Assembly (NCBI GenBank): GCA_001600415.1
Contig: BCJX01000015.1
Span: 1,006,486 to 1,056,136 of the forward strand
Reading direction: 5' to 3'
Source: Pascua guehoae
Taxonomy: Eukaryota; Basidiomycota; Tremellomycetes; Trichosporonales; Trichosporonaceae
DNA length: 49,651 bases
In this document: positions 36,810 through 48,613 of the stretch, one piece after another
How positions within the stretch are numbered: position 1 is the first letter of the stretch
How the letters are laid out: each line of letters opens with the position of its first letter
Translations under genes and position numbers: made by a program
Notes under the pieces: generated by a model
Seen by the model: only the letters and a program-made list of their open reading frames with translations
Databases searched by the model: none
Told to the model about the DNA's origin: nothing

Positions 36810-37015
36810 ACCCACCCAAAGTGCCGGTTATAGACTTTCTTCTTCCTTGCGTCTTTCCTGTTGTATCTGACCCGTTGAGCCGGCGTCTCCCGAGTCTCGC
36901 TGGACAGCACGGTGCGCCGCTCCGGCCCAAGCGCCACCATTTCACTTATCCCTTGTTATACAATGCATCCATCTACTCTAACTGCTCTGCTACGTGTACG
37001 GTACGCCGCTTTTGC
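36810..37015. other. convergent intergenic region, 206 bp
   Basis: Only 206 bases separate the stops of the SNARE gene and RPN11. Transcripts of the two genes may overlap at their 3' ends. Confidence 0.6.
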
Positions 37016-38184
<1,169 letters not shown>

Positions 38185-38668
38185 TGTGTGGTGATGGGGG
38201 GAGTGCGAGGGAGGAGACGAAGTATGCTGATGCGCGAGATGGGAGAGATGCAAAGGACGGGTCTAGGCGTCGTTTATGAGCGTTTCCCGAGGTGTTGTTG
38301 ACCAAGGTGGTGAGAAGAGTTGATGGAAGGGTGAAGAATGTCGGACACTAGCAAAGGGGTCGAGAAGAGTGACGACAATAGTTGGGACACTGAGTGTCAT
38401 CAATCAACGACGCGAGAGCGTGTGCGCGGGGCTGATTGATTTCTGGAATAGGCACGCGGGCGCGCATATACGCATGTACGCATAGGCAATAGGCACGTGG
38501 TTGAATTGCTCCCGCGAGCCTATTGTTCCAAACTCAACTTGTTGCCCTGTCCGCAACCGAATATAAGCAAGTGCAGGCCAGAGAACGGGGGCCCATTGTT
38601 CACTGTACAGACTGTTGCCACCACGACTCGATCCACCCACCGACCCCACTCGACACTAACCCACCGCC
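38185..38668. other. divergent promoter region, RPN11 / SPT2
   Basis: This is 484 bases between divergent starts. No confident regulatory element was found. A GGTGGCAAC (minus strand, about 38617-38625) differs by one base from the ascomycete proteasome element and was not accepted. Confidence 0.5.
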
Positions 38669-40324
38669 ATGTCAGAGGTATGTAACCGCCACAGAGCACC
38701 GACCCGCTGACCCCGACAGTACGAGCGCTTGAAGGCGCGCGCGCTCGAGATGCAGCGGCGGAAGGAGGCAGAGCTGCAGCGCGAGCTAGATGCCAAGGCG
38801 GCGCGCGACAAGCAGCTGGCAAAGGAGGAAGAAGACGTGAGTAGCGCCAAAGGGGGGCCGACCGCCGCCAGTGGCTTTGATACTGTTGCGGCGACTTGTA
38901 CTGTCGACACCTAACTTGCATCTACTGACGGCAGCGCCGAAAACGAATCGAGGCAGCAACGCGGGAAGCGCGGCGACACGAGCTCATGAAGGCGAACGCG
39001 GCGCTCCACAAGGGCACGTCGGCGGCGGCGCAGGCTGTTGCCTATGATCCCTTTGCAGATGATGTGGCTGGTCCATCACGCGTGAGTAGAGAAGCGTCGA
39101 CAGTGTGCCGCATGTGCTCGAGTGCAGTGGGATGGGATATTGGCAACGGCGTTGGCGTCGAGTGGCAGGACTTGTGCGTGGCGTCAAATGGTAGGGTAGT
39201 GCGACCTGCCCGGCATTGGACGTGGAAGTGGGGGTGGGCAAGCAGTCGTGGGGGGATGTGTGAGGAATGTGATTTGTATGGAGTGTGTACGAGTAGCCAA
39301 AGCTCACACGCAGCCGACGCCAAAACCGTCCAAACCGGCCGCAAAGAACGGCACGTCGGCAAACGGTGCACGCGCGGCGCCGTCCAAACCCCGACAACCC
39401 AACAAAGAGGACAAAAAGGACGTTGGGGGCGAGGCGCTGAGCCGCAAGGAAAAGGCAGCGCGCGCGCTCGCTCGCGCATCCAAGAGCCGCGGCTCGGCTG
39501 CCGAGTCAATGTTCTCTGTGCGCGCGCTCGTCGGCGGCGGCCAGCCTGGACGCCCCGGGTCGGGGTCGCCCGCTGGCGGGTCGCGGTCGGCCTCTCCCCG
39601 CACAGCAGGGCTCACTGGCAAGGCCAAGGCGCCGTCGTCTACTGCGCAAAAGGCCGCAGCGGCAGCGGCAGCCAAGAAGGGCCCGACGCCCGCGGGGATT
39701 GCGGGGATGAAGAAGGCGGTCGACGTCAGTGGTATGCGCAAGTTGTGTCCGGACCGCGACACACGTGACCGGCGCACCATCGACGAGATCCAGCGCGATA
39801 TCAAGGCGCGCAAGGTTCCCCCACCCGCACGCGCGGCGTCGGGGTCGGGCGCATCCACACCCCGCGACCGAGATCGTGACCGTGACCGTGATCGTGACCG
39901 TGACCGACCAGCGGACCGCGGGCGCGATCGTGTCCGCCCCCCTGGACGAGACTCGCGCGACCGGTCCCGCGAACGCCCCCGCCCCCCGCCCAAGGGCCGC
40001 CGCCGCTCGCCCTCGTCGTCCGACTACGACTCGGACCGCTCTACTCCACCCCGCAAGCGTGCGCGCGGCGAGGTCGACGACGAACCGTCCCGCTCGGCCG
40101 TGAGTGCCATGATCCAGTCGATGTTTGCACGCCCCGGCCGTCCCGTGCGCCGCGTCGACGACGACGACAGCGGGAGCGACATGGAGGCTGGTCTCGCCGA
40201 TGTCGAGGCCGAGGAGCGCCGCGCGCTCCGTATCGCCCGCCGCGAGGACGAAGAGGAGGAGCGCGCAGAGAATGCCAGGAAGGAAGCAAAGGAGCGCGCA
40301 AAGAAGGCCGCCGCGAGGAGGTAG
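38669..40324 (+). CDS. SPT2: SPT2 chromatin protein (histone chaperone)
   Basis: Exons 38669-38677, 38720-38836, 38935-39081 and 39314-40324 give 427 aa. SPT2 proteins bind H3-H4 and DNA and act in transcription-coupled chromatin maintenance. The C-terminus carries the family signature: AMIQSMFARPGRP, then a DDDDSGSDMEAGLADVEAEERRALRIARREDEEEE acidic/basic helix. Upstream are a coiled-coil N-terminus (RALEMQRRKEAELQRELDAKAARDKQ), a DDVAGPSR acidic spot, long Ala/Lys/Pro-rich linkers, an AxxxRTIDEIQRDIK helix, and an RDRDRD dipeptide repeat (about 290-305). The first exon is only 9 nt (Met-Ser-Glu), fixed by a GTATGT donor and CTGAC branch; without it the next in-frame Met is internal to the coiled coil. 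Confidence 0.9.
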
Positions 40325-41380
40325 GCGAGAGGGACCCGAGCCGAGCCAAGCCGAGCCTTGGCGTGACTGGTGTGCGCAAGCGTACCATTCCTGCGTTCTC
40401 CCCGGCCATGCGAGTTTGCGAGTTCTTGTGGGCGTACGCGTCCTCCGACCGTTGCAACGCCTAGAATTGTTTCCCCACTTCCGTCCATATTCATGTCCCA
40501 TAAACCCATACCACACCTCCCGGCTCGTCGCGGGCATCACCTCTGAGCAACCCGTCCGCCCCCTGCCGGTTCCGTATCCACCCCACCCATTGTCTTCTGT
40601 TGTACATATGCATAGTCTCCAATCATGACGACCTTGAGAGCTGGTGTTGGAATGGTACAACTATACAAGGCAAGGTGGCCGACCTGCCAGCCCTTGCTCT
40701 GACGTCGATATGGTCCGACAACGAGGTCTGCCAGCAAGCCCTTTGGTCCATGGCACGCTATGGACATTCCAACCATCCATACCTGCTACTGCACCAGCCC
40801 CACACCAGAGGCATGCAGAAGCGTGATGCGACCCACCCTTTTCCCCCTGACGAGACATGACTATCCAAAACGGGCACGCCAAGTGGCCAGGTACCCAGTG
40901 AACCAGCGTGCCGTTCTCCACACCTTCGTCGGACACGATATCTGGCAGCCGGAAACGCTCGCGCCATGTCCATGGACCGCTCCCAGTGTGGACACAAGCA
41001 GTTTCCAGCATGGCTCGAAAACGGTGGCCATGGAGGCAACTGTCGCTGGCAGACGTGCGTCGCGACGCGGGCGTGCCCTTGTGAGGCTACGACGCAGCAC
41101 AGCCGTTGTCCGCGATACTGGCCCGGGCTGGCTGCGCGAGTCTGCGGCGTGGTTCGAGTTGGCGTGTCGTGTAGGGGGTACGGGGGTGACGGACCGAGGT
41201 GAACCGAGTACCACAAGCAAAGTGCCACAAACACGAACAGAGTGCCACGAACAAGTGCCACGGATAAAGTGCCACGAGCAGTGTGCCGAGTGTAGGTGAG
41301 TGCAAGGCCCCGTCTCGCCAGTGCCAGACGCAGTGGCGCCGCCGGACAATCGTACGGGCACGATGCTAGGGGAGATGGCC

Positions 41381-41424
41381 TCGAGTTGGCCGTGAGTCGG
41401 TCTCGAGTTGGCCGTGAGTCGGTC
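41381..41424. repeat. 22-bp direct repeat, two perfect copies
   Basis: Unit TCGAGTTGGCCGTGAGTCGG plus TC, at 41381-41402 and 41403-41424. Confidence 0.9.
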
Positions 41425-41460
41425 TCGAGTCCAGGCCAGAGTCCGAGGCCGAGGCCGAGT

Positions 41461-41552
41461 CCACCGAGGCCACCGAGTCCACCGAGTCCACCCAGTCCAC
41501 CCAGTCCACCCAGTCCACCCAGCCCACCCAGTCCACCCAGTCCACCCAGTCC
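41461..41552. repeat. 9-bp tandem array CCACCCAGT
   Basis: About ten copies of CCACCGAGG/CCACCGAGT/CCACCCAGT. The array reads Pro-Pro-Ser on the plus strand and Gly-Gly-Leu on the minus strand, explaining the long overlapping frames here. Confidence 0.9.
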
Positions 41553-41944
41553 AAACACCCCAAAGATCCCAGTTGATCCCCGGACCCAGTCCACTCCGTC
41601 ACTGCAGTCCATCCAGTCCAGTCCAGTCCAGTCCAGTCCGAACCCAGTCCGAATCCAATCCACCCAGTCCAAACCCAGAAAACCCCAGCCCCAAGACCAC
41701 CACCCTGCCGCTCCGGGTATCCCTCTCCCACCATCCCAGACCTCAAGCCCGACGCCAAGTGGGATGCAGAGCACACGCCCAGAATCGACCCCGCGACGCC
41801 AAAGAAACCAGCCTGTAGCCGATATCCCAAACAAGCCCCCCCCCCCGGAAATCCACCGCCTCAGAAACGTCCCCGCAAACACTCCTCCCCCAGAATGCAC
41901 CTCGCCCCACCTGAGAACCCACGCCCAAGCCCAGCCCAAGCCCG

Positions 41945-42460
41945 ACAGTGCGACAGTATCCCCAGCCCCGAGTCCATGGCTACCGTACCATCTCACCTTG
42001 CTTCCTGCCAGATGTCCCGCCGAGAAGCCCCGCCGGCCCAGAAGCCCAAGTGCTACAGCACAGTATCCGGACCCTCGAGTCCACGAGACTCTACCATCTC
42101 TCCCACAATCTGTACAATCTGTACCCGAGCAGACATCCGGCAAGAAGCTCCGCAACACACCGACACACGTATGACATCCAGCATCGTCCATGATACGCTG
42201 CTATCTCCAGCAATCTGTCGAGTGCAGACAAACCCGCAGACAAACCCGCCAACAAGCCCCGCCGACCCATTAGGATTATCCAGACCGCGAGACTATGATT
42301 CTCTGCTATCTCTCCGTTGCTTGCTGTCAGACGTCCCCGTCGAGAAGCTCCGCAGGCCCACCGACGATATCCACAACCTCATGATACTCTCCTATCTCTC
42401 ACCAAATCCTGTCCCAGCGCAACCATGCCCGCCGAGAAGCTCCACAACACACCACAACAC
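41945..42460. repeat. imperfect ~100-bp tandem repeat, about five units
   Basis: Diverged units begin near 41945, 42045, 42166, 42262 and 42363. Shared blocks are a CAGTATCC/GATATCC start, a CGAGTCC..GACTCT-CTATCTCTC middle, and a GACGTCCC-GAGAAGCTCCGC end (41998-42040, 42128-42150, 42328-42355, 42420-42445). Unit boundaries are approximate. The frame is not conserved between units, which argues against a repeat protein. Confidence 0.55.
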
Positions 42461-42469
42461 ACGGCAACA

Positions 42470-42512
42470 CAACCGGCAACACACCCGGCAACACACTCGG
42501 CAACACACCCAG
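42470..42512. repeat. CGGCAACACAC short tandem repeat
   Basis: About four imperfect copies of CGGCAACACACC. Confidence 0.75.
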
Positions 42513-42983
42513 GCCAGCCAGCAACAAGCCAGCAACCAGCCAACAAGCCCACACGCCACCCCGAGCAACCCCAGCAACCCAGCAACCCAGCAACCAGCAA
42601 GCCAAACGAGCATCCCAGCACCCCAGCACCCCAGGCCCCCATCCAAGCAGCCCAACAACCCAGCCCAACCCTTCAGCCCAGCCCAGCATCCCCCGGCCCC
42701 TGGATCAGAAGCACCCAGCACCAAACGCCACAAACCCGGCCCCGGCGCCGCCCACGCGCCACGCGCCACACGCCACGCGCCACGACGCCCGCGTGGCGCG
42801 GGGCGCTGTTCCGCGGCCATCTGCTCGCCCTCAGGACCGGATCGCGGCGAGCAGCGTCATTCGGGCCGTTTCTGGCCAAGAGAGGCGCGAAGGATGTCAA
42901 CGATGCGGACCCAGTACCGACGCCGATCGGCGCAGTGCTGCGTCGGGTCCGGGGGTCGCGTTTGTGGCGCGGGCGCGGGCGCG

Positions 42984-43020
42984 TACTGTACCATACTGTA
43001 CCATACTGTACCATACTGTA
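42984..43020. repeat. 10-bp tandem repeat TACTGTACCA
   Basis: Three perfect copies plus a partial copy. Confidence 0.95.
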
Positions 43021-43310
43021 CGTCCTTGTTTACGGCGCGTTTGGGGACTTGGTAGTGGGCAGCCTTGCAGCTTGCAGCCTTGTGTCTGGGCCCGGGTGCC
43101 TGGCTTGCCTGGCTCTGGCTCGTGTCCTGTGGTTGGCGGCCTGTGCGGGTGGCGTTGTTGCAGGTTGGTGCTGCGGGTGCGAGGTCGCCGTTGGACGTTG
43201 GGCGTTGGGTGTTGGGTGTTGGGGTTGGGTTAAGAGGCCGTTGGTCGGTGGATCAGTGGCTTGGTCGCCGCTGCTGATGTGGCCGTGCTTGCATCGCCGA
43301 GGTTGGCGCC

Positions 43311-43366
43311 GTAGTTGCGGACAGGCATCGCCGTAGTTGCGGACAGGCATCGCCGTAGTTGCGGAC
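43311..43366. repeat. 22-bp tandem repeat, 2.5 copies
   Basis: Unit GTAGTTGCGGACAGGCATCG plus CC, at 43311-43332 and 43333-43354, followed by a half copy to 43366. Confidence 0.95.
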
Positions 43367-43555
43367 GGTCATTAGTTTGTGCTGCGGAGTACGCCGCTAG
43401 GCCAGGATGGTGGTCTGCTCCGAGACCGAGCTGAGGGGGTGGTTCTGAACACGGTCGCGGAGATTGAGAGATTGGGGCGCGGGGCGCGCTTGCCGGAGGG
43501 GCATGTGTCGTCTCCACCTCTCGCACCACTGCGCACCACGTCTGCCACATCTGTA

Positions 43556-43625
43556 CCACGCCCCACTCATGCACAAGGCAGTCCATACTGCCACGCCCCA
43601 CTCATGCACAAGGCAGTCCATACTG
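43556..43625. repeat. 35-bp perfect direct duplication
   Basis: Bases 43556-43590 and 43591-43625 are identical; the unit starts CCACGCCCCACTCATG. Perfect identity indicates a recent duplication. Confidence 0.95.
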
Positions 43626-43762
43626 TATGAAGGAAACACGAAACGCCAAGACCGACTAGGACCACCTGCACGCTCTCAAACTATGGAAACTACGACGACC
43701 GGGTCAAAATTATTTCAACGTACAACGGCGGGGTTGATGGGGGAAGGTTTGGGAGAAGGGAT

Positions 43763-45464
43763 TTAGAGCACGACGCAGCCACCGCAGCAGCCCTGGCTGA
43801 CCTCTTCGTGACGCTCGGGGCCCGGGCGGTTGCCCACGCCGGCGTTCTGCGCTCCGCCAGCCGCAGGGATGGGCTGAGCAGGTCCGGTCTCCTGAGCGTG
43901 GCGTCAGTACTGGATCTGGGTAAGACGGCGGCGGCAGCCAGTCAAAACGTTGCAGCTTTGCGTCGCCGGCGGTTTCGGCGGGGCGACACGACCCCGACAC
44001 GAGGCCCGACACAAGGCGCCGACATGAGACACTGGCGTGTCAAAGTGTCAAAGTGTCAAAGTGCCGCCTGGTGCCAGCCAAAAGTGTCCGCCTGTGCCAC
44101 ATGCCACACCAAAGATAGCGTCCCACTCACACGCTGGTACCGGCGGATAGCACGGACGAGTGCCACGAATGCGTCGTCGACGTTGACGCGCTGCTTGGCA
44201 GACGTCTCAATGCACTGTGCGCCAAAGCGCTTGGCGAGGTCACGGCCCTCGTGCGGCTGTACCTGACGCTCATACTCGAGATCGCACTTGTTGGCGACGA
44301 CGACGACGGGGAAGTAGTCCCGGTCCTTGACCTGAGATGTGTCAGAGTTGCCTCAGTGCCTCAGTCTCGTGACTGCTGGTGGCGTCGACGCGGGCGTTGA
44401 CGCGCAGGGGCGCCCGGTTGCATTCGCGCCCGGATCGCACACCCCAAAAGTCTAGCAGCACTTACACGAAGAATCTGCTGGTGGAAGGTGGACACTTCTT
44501 CGAATGACGAGCGCGACGTGATAGAGTAGACGAGAAGGAATCCCTCGCCTGTGCGTGTTAGGATGAAACGTTCCACCACGTGTGCGTGCGTCGCACGCAT
44601 CGTCGCACGCACCTGTCCGCATGTACTGCTCCCTCATGGCGCCGTACTCCTCCTGGCCGGCCGTGTCGAGCACGTCCAGGAGCGCGACCTCATCGTCGAT
44701 GATGCACTGCTTGCGGTACGAGTCCTCTGCAGGGTTAGCGCGGGCGTGCTTTGCGGCGATCCAAGCACAGACACGCACCAATAGTGGGGTCATACCTAGC
44801 AATAGGTCAGCACGGGGCACACACACAAAAGGAGGGCTGCTTACTCGTCGACGAACTGGGGGCGTTAGCGGCTGAACACGGCACCGTGGACTCGCGGACT
44901 GGTCCGCATACTCACATGTGACTGAATGAATTGGATGGTGAGCGCAGACTTGCCGACACCTGGTGATGGTCAGTGAGATGAGCGCGCAGTGGGTCGATGG
45001 TCTGTGCGTGGGAGCTACGCCAGCCAGCCAGCCAGCCACGCCAGCCGGCGGCGAGGCGAGGCGCAAGGGAATCAATTGTTCGTGTGTGCGATTTGAGGCG
45101 ACAAACGGGCATCGCGGGCGGCGACGGCGGCTCGGCTCGGCGCAAAAGCACGTCGCACGCGACCACGACGACAAGCGAAGCATCTCGTTGGAAGCAAAGC
45201 TTTGTACGCCCCCGTCTCGGCCGTCACCGTCGTCATCCCCGTCGCCATTCCTTGGCACTATTCGCACACTTGACGCAGCCTCGCCCACCCCCTTGCTTGC
45301 TCCGCGCACGGGCCATCTGTTGGACGACAAGGTCAAGACGTACCACCACCACCGACAACGACGAGCTTGTACTCGCGAAGGAACTGAGCCTGCACTGTCA
45401 GCAAGGCCGGGGGTGAGGTCGGACGCGAGGACGCGACCGCGCTCGCAAGACTGACCCTCGACAT
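43763..45464 (-). CDS. RAS1: Ras GTPase, RAS1 type
   Basis: Exons from the 5' end: 45456-45464, 45344-45389, 44916-44959, 44845-44855, 44779-44795, 44613-44726, 44466-44548, 44131-44331, 43763-43891, giving 217 aa. This membrane-anchored GTP switch controls growth and morphogenesis. The G motifs are complete: P-loop GGGGVGKS (16-23, glycine at the human G12 position), effector loop YDPTIEDSY (38-46), DTAGQEE with the catalytic Gln, NKCD and ETSAK. The tail GCCGGCVVL ends in a CaaX box for prenylation, with an upstream Cys pair able to be palmitoylated. Splicing is extreme: exon 1 is 9 nt (MSR), and exons 4 and 5 are 11 and 17 nt and split the effector loop. An intron also falls inside the P-loop codons. 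The first intron (45390-45455, 66 nt) is in frame and stop-free; I spliced it because [11 protein letters not shown] is the expected N-terminus. Confidence 0.96.
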
Positions 45465-45752
45465 GGGATTGATGGAGTTAGGAGTAAGAGTGGAGGAAGC
45501 GATGTGGAATTTGGGCTTGTGACGAGCCTAGGTCGAGATCCTGAACTTGGCTGGCCTGGGGTCGTAATGTGTATGTGGGTGGCTTTTTAGCTTGCCAAAT
45601 GGGATCCGCGGGGTTGCGATATAGGTCGGAAGCGTGGGGGCTAGCAGGGGGGGACCGATGGAGGACGATGGTGGGTACACGATAGTGGCGACCAAAAAGC
45701 TGTTGAATGTTGGCTGTAGACAAAAGGCAAGGCAGGCAGACGAGTTGTTGTT

Positions 45753-45805
45753 GGGGGGCCAAGGGGGGGGGGGGGGGGGGGGGGGGGGGGCCGGGGGGGA
45801 AGGGG

Positions 45806-45874
<69 letters not shown>

Positions 45875-45898
45875 GGGGGGTAAGGGGGGGCAGGGAGT
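45753..45898 (+). repeat. long poly-G tract
   Basis: Nearly 145 bases of G broken by a few C, A and T. The longest pure runs are 28 (45763-45790) and about 64 bases (ending at 45873). It may be real or may represent low-quality or collapsed assembly. Confidence 0.9.
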
Positions 45899-48180
45899 GT
45901 TGGTGTGGTCGCGTTTGTGGCCGACAGTGGGAGGAAGGATATCGGAGGTGAATAAGCTTGTAGGATGGGGGTGGGTGGTGGTGCTGGATGCTAGGATTAG
46001 ATGCGAGATGGGTGTGGGTGATATCAGATGTCGAAACCGAGGGATAGAATCAGATCGACCGTAACCGCGAATAGTTTACGACGAGCAACGACGAGCAAGA
46101 ATGGAATGGATGGCAGCAATCACCCACCCATGCACCCACCGCACACCGGGTACATGGCATCCTGCCAAAAGGGCCAGTCTGCAGTCTGTCTACTGTACCG
46201 CATGCCAACTGCCGAGCTGCCCCCCCTAGGCCCTTAGAGTGCAGCAGCACAGTATGCACAGTAGAGCCACCCAGGCGGTGTGCTAGCTATCGCAGCTGTA
46301 ACGAAGGGAGGGCTCTCTGTGAGAGGATGCGCGTATTGGCGGTCTTTGCGTAATGGCGGGTCTTTTTACCATCCATCACTGTACGGGGGCCGCAAGCCCC
46401 CCCATGGCCCATGGCCCATGGCAGGTCAGGGTTGCACCAAAAAAATAACTCAGGACACAAAACAGGTGGGTGGGTGTGTGTTTTGTCTCGTCTTTACCCT
46501 GGATTTTCGAGGTCGCAGCCCACAGCCCACAGGCCCAGCAGCATGGCAGCATCCCCCCCCCCATCGCCCGCCAGCCAGTACACGCCGCCGCCAGTGTCCA
46601 TGTACCGTACCGTGCCGTATGCACAGTCTGACTGGCGGCGCGGCTGCTAGCCTGCTACAGTAGCTTGCTAGCTGCTACCTAGCGCCATCTGCTAGGCTGC
46701 TGGTTGCTGGTTGCTAGACTGACCTTCGGGACCTCTTTTTCTCAGGGTCTGCCCAAAAGCCGTAGCGACAAGGACGGAACCAAAAAAATCATCCACCTAC
46801 TGTAGCCAGCAAAAGCAATTTTGGTCGACGACACGGAAACAAACGTCTTGGCTACCCAACTGTAGAGCCGGCTGGGACTACAGTACCTCTCGGTCCTCGC
46901 CAGCTCGCGAGCTCGTTCAATCAGCACTCAGTGCCTGCTTCGCTCATTCAAAAACACGGGAATCTCGGGGGCTCATACTGGACGCCACCAATGTCATTCC
47001 CCATTCAACCCGGGAGCTGCAGAGTCTGTTTGGCTGCATCAATGCACGAGTGACAAAAGCCACAATGTTGCATCAATTCCATCCCGCGGGCCCGGCGGTG
47101 GCTTATCCTGCGGCACGCGGAATACGTCGAGCGTCACGCTGATGCAGTCGCGGCTTGGCATGGCTGGCCGGACTGTGGCAATGGCATGGTGGCAATGGCT
47201 TGTGGCAAATGCCATGTGCGTGATGACAGCCAGAGTGGACTGCTGAGCGGACGCTGCTCAGTCAACACCGTCGATACACGCCGACTTTTGTGGACCCACT
47301 GGGCCGCACTGTATCCACAGCGGCTAGTGCCCGTGCCGTCTTGCAGAGAGGCACTTGACACTTTGGGACTTTGGGACTTTGAACGTCGTCTCTAACCGGC
47401 TCGTGCAAGCAGGCTCTGATGACAGCAGCGGTCGCGGCGGTGGATCCCACAAACGTCGACCTTGAGTCGAGGAGTCTGCCCCAGCTGCCCTAGCTGCTCG
47501 GCCGGCGAGACTGTGACAGACCTCTGGAGCAGGGATCGACAGTTTCTGCCAGAACCGTATGCCAGTGTCGATCATCTGCCCCGGCCTTTGATAACGCAAA
47601 GTGGAGCTTGAATCCACACCCTCCCACATCCCACACTTGTGCCGTGGCCCGCAGCGCGGCAGCCTGGCCTGGAGCAGAGGCGGCTGACCTCTGGCCCCTT
47701 TGGCAAGTTGACAAGGTTTGGCGGAACCCTCACTACCCCCGGGCCGGTGCCTATTCCGTGTTTTTCTTGATGGCTGGGCGTTTGGCCACTTTGCGACCAA
47801 AGCATAAGTGCAAAGGTACCAAACCCATGAAAGCGCACTGCGACGGCGGGACGGGCAGACGGGGAGTCGCCGCTGTTCTGCTGGAACCTGCTGGGAAGGC
47901 CGGTGGAATATGAGTCCACTGGGTTGGGCGCGCGGGACAACTGCTGGATGAATGGTGGAACGGTCACATGTCTTGGTCACGCTCCGTCACTGTCGGTACT
48001 GGACTTGTGGGATGGGACGTTCCTTGGGTTCTCCATGTGGTGCTGATAGAGAGGTGCCACTCTGGGAATGCTGTAAGTAGGGGATGGGCAAGGGAGAGAG
48101 AGGAGATGTCGGGGGAGGCTGGCTGGGGGGGGGGGGGGGGGGGGGGGGGGGGAGGGAAGGGGGAGGGTGGGGATGCTTGG

Positions 48181-48222
48181 CGCGTAGACGATGTCCAGCG
48201 CGTAGACGATGTCCAGCGCGTA
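48181..48222. repeat. 18-bp tandem repeat
   Basis: CGCGTAGACGATGTCCAG at 48181-48198 and 48199-48216, then a partial copy. Confidence 0.95.
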
Positions 48223-48613
48223 CCTGAAATGGACGGTTCCTACAGTTCTTTGTTCTCCGTGCTGCGTCGTTGCAGCTCAACGCGCATCTGCAGCAACACT
48301 CATACGGCCTCTTAACACGCTACAGCCTCTCTTCTGCACACTACACATGCAGCACTGGACTCTGGGTGGCAAGCACCGCACAGCCATAGTTTGGTATCAC
48401 TGACAACGTCGGGTGGTGTATTCACTCGGATCCGAACCACTCATGCACTCACAACGCACGGGCACACATCCTCCATCGTCAACCACCGTCGAGTACTCTC
48501 CCGGCTCCGACGCACGACATCCCATGCTCACATCCCATAAGTACACAAGTACACAAGCGCACTACTGACACCGACGTACTCACCCTCACTGCCCTCACCA
48601 AACACATACCAGC

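Larger units (their letters stand above)
40325..43762. other. gene-free block rich in minisatellites
   Basis: This is 3.4 kb between SPT2 and RAS1 (convergent), containing at least seven different tandem-repeat arrays (listed separately). Long open frames exist on both strands, but their composition follows the repeats (Pro/Ser or Gly/Leu triplets), they overlap antisense, and none shows a recognisable domain. I see no supportable gene. Confidence 0.6.
45465..48613. other. 3.1-kb gene-poor region
   Basis: No ORF resembles a protein family. It contains the poly-G tract at 45753-45898, a second shorter poly-G at about 48126-48152, and an 18-bp repeat at 48181-48222. The right end (about 48480-48613) is CA/CT-rich and is probably the promoter and leader of the gene at 48614. 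Confidence 0.55.

Noticed and set aside
38612..38626. Proteasome-associated control element-like GGTGGCAAC near RPN11
   Set aside because: One mismatch to the ascomycete element, more than 400 bases from RPN11, and basidiomycete use of it is not established.
39506..40660. 384-residue minus-strand open frame over SPT2
   Set aside because: It is antisense to a clear SPT2 exon; its Thr/Val dipeptide repeats are the shadow of the Arg-Asp repeat.
40758..42191. 477-residue minus-strand open frame in the repeat block
   Set aside because: Its centre is a GGL triplet array from the 9-bp repeat, and a comparable open frame exists on the other strand. There is no domain and no start context.
41895..43055. 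386-residue plus-strand open frame, Pro/Ser/Gln-rich
   Set aside because: Composition follows minisatellites and the frame is not conserved between the ~100-bp repeat units.
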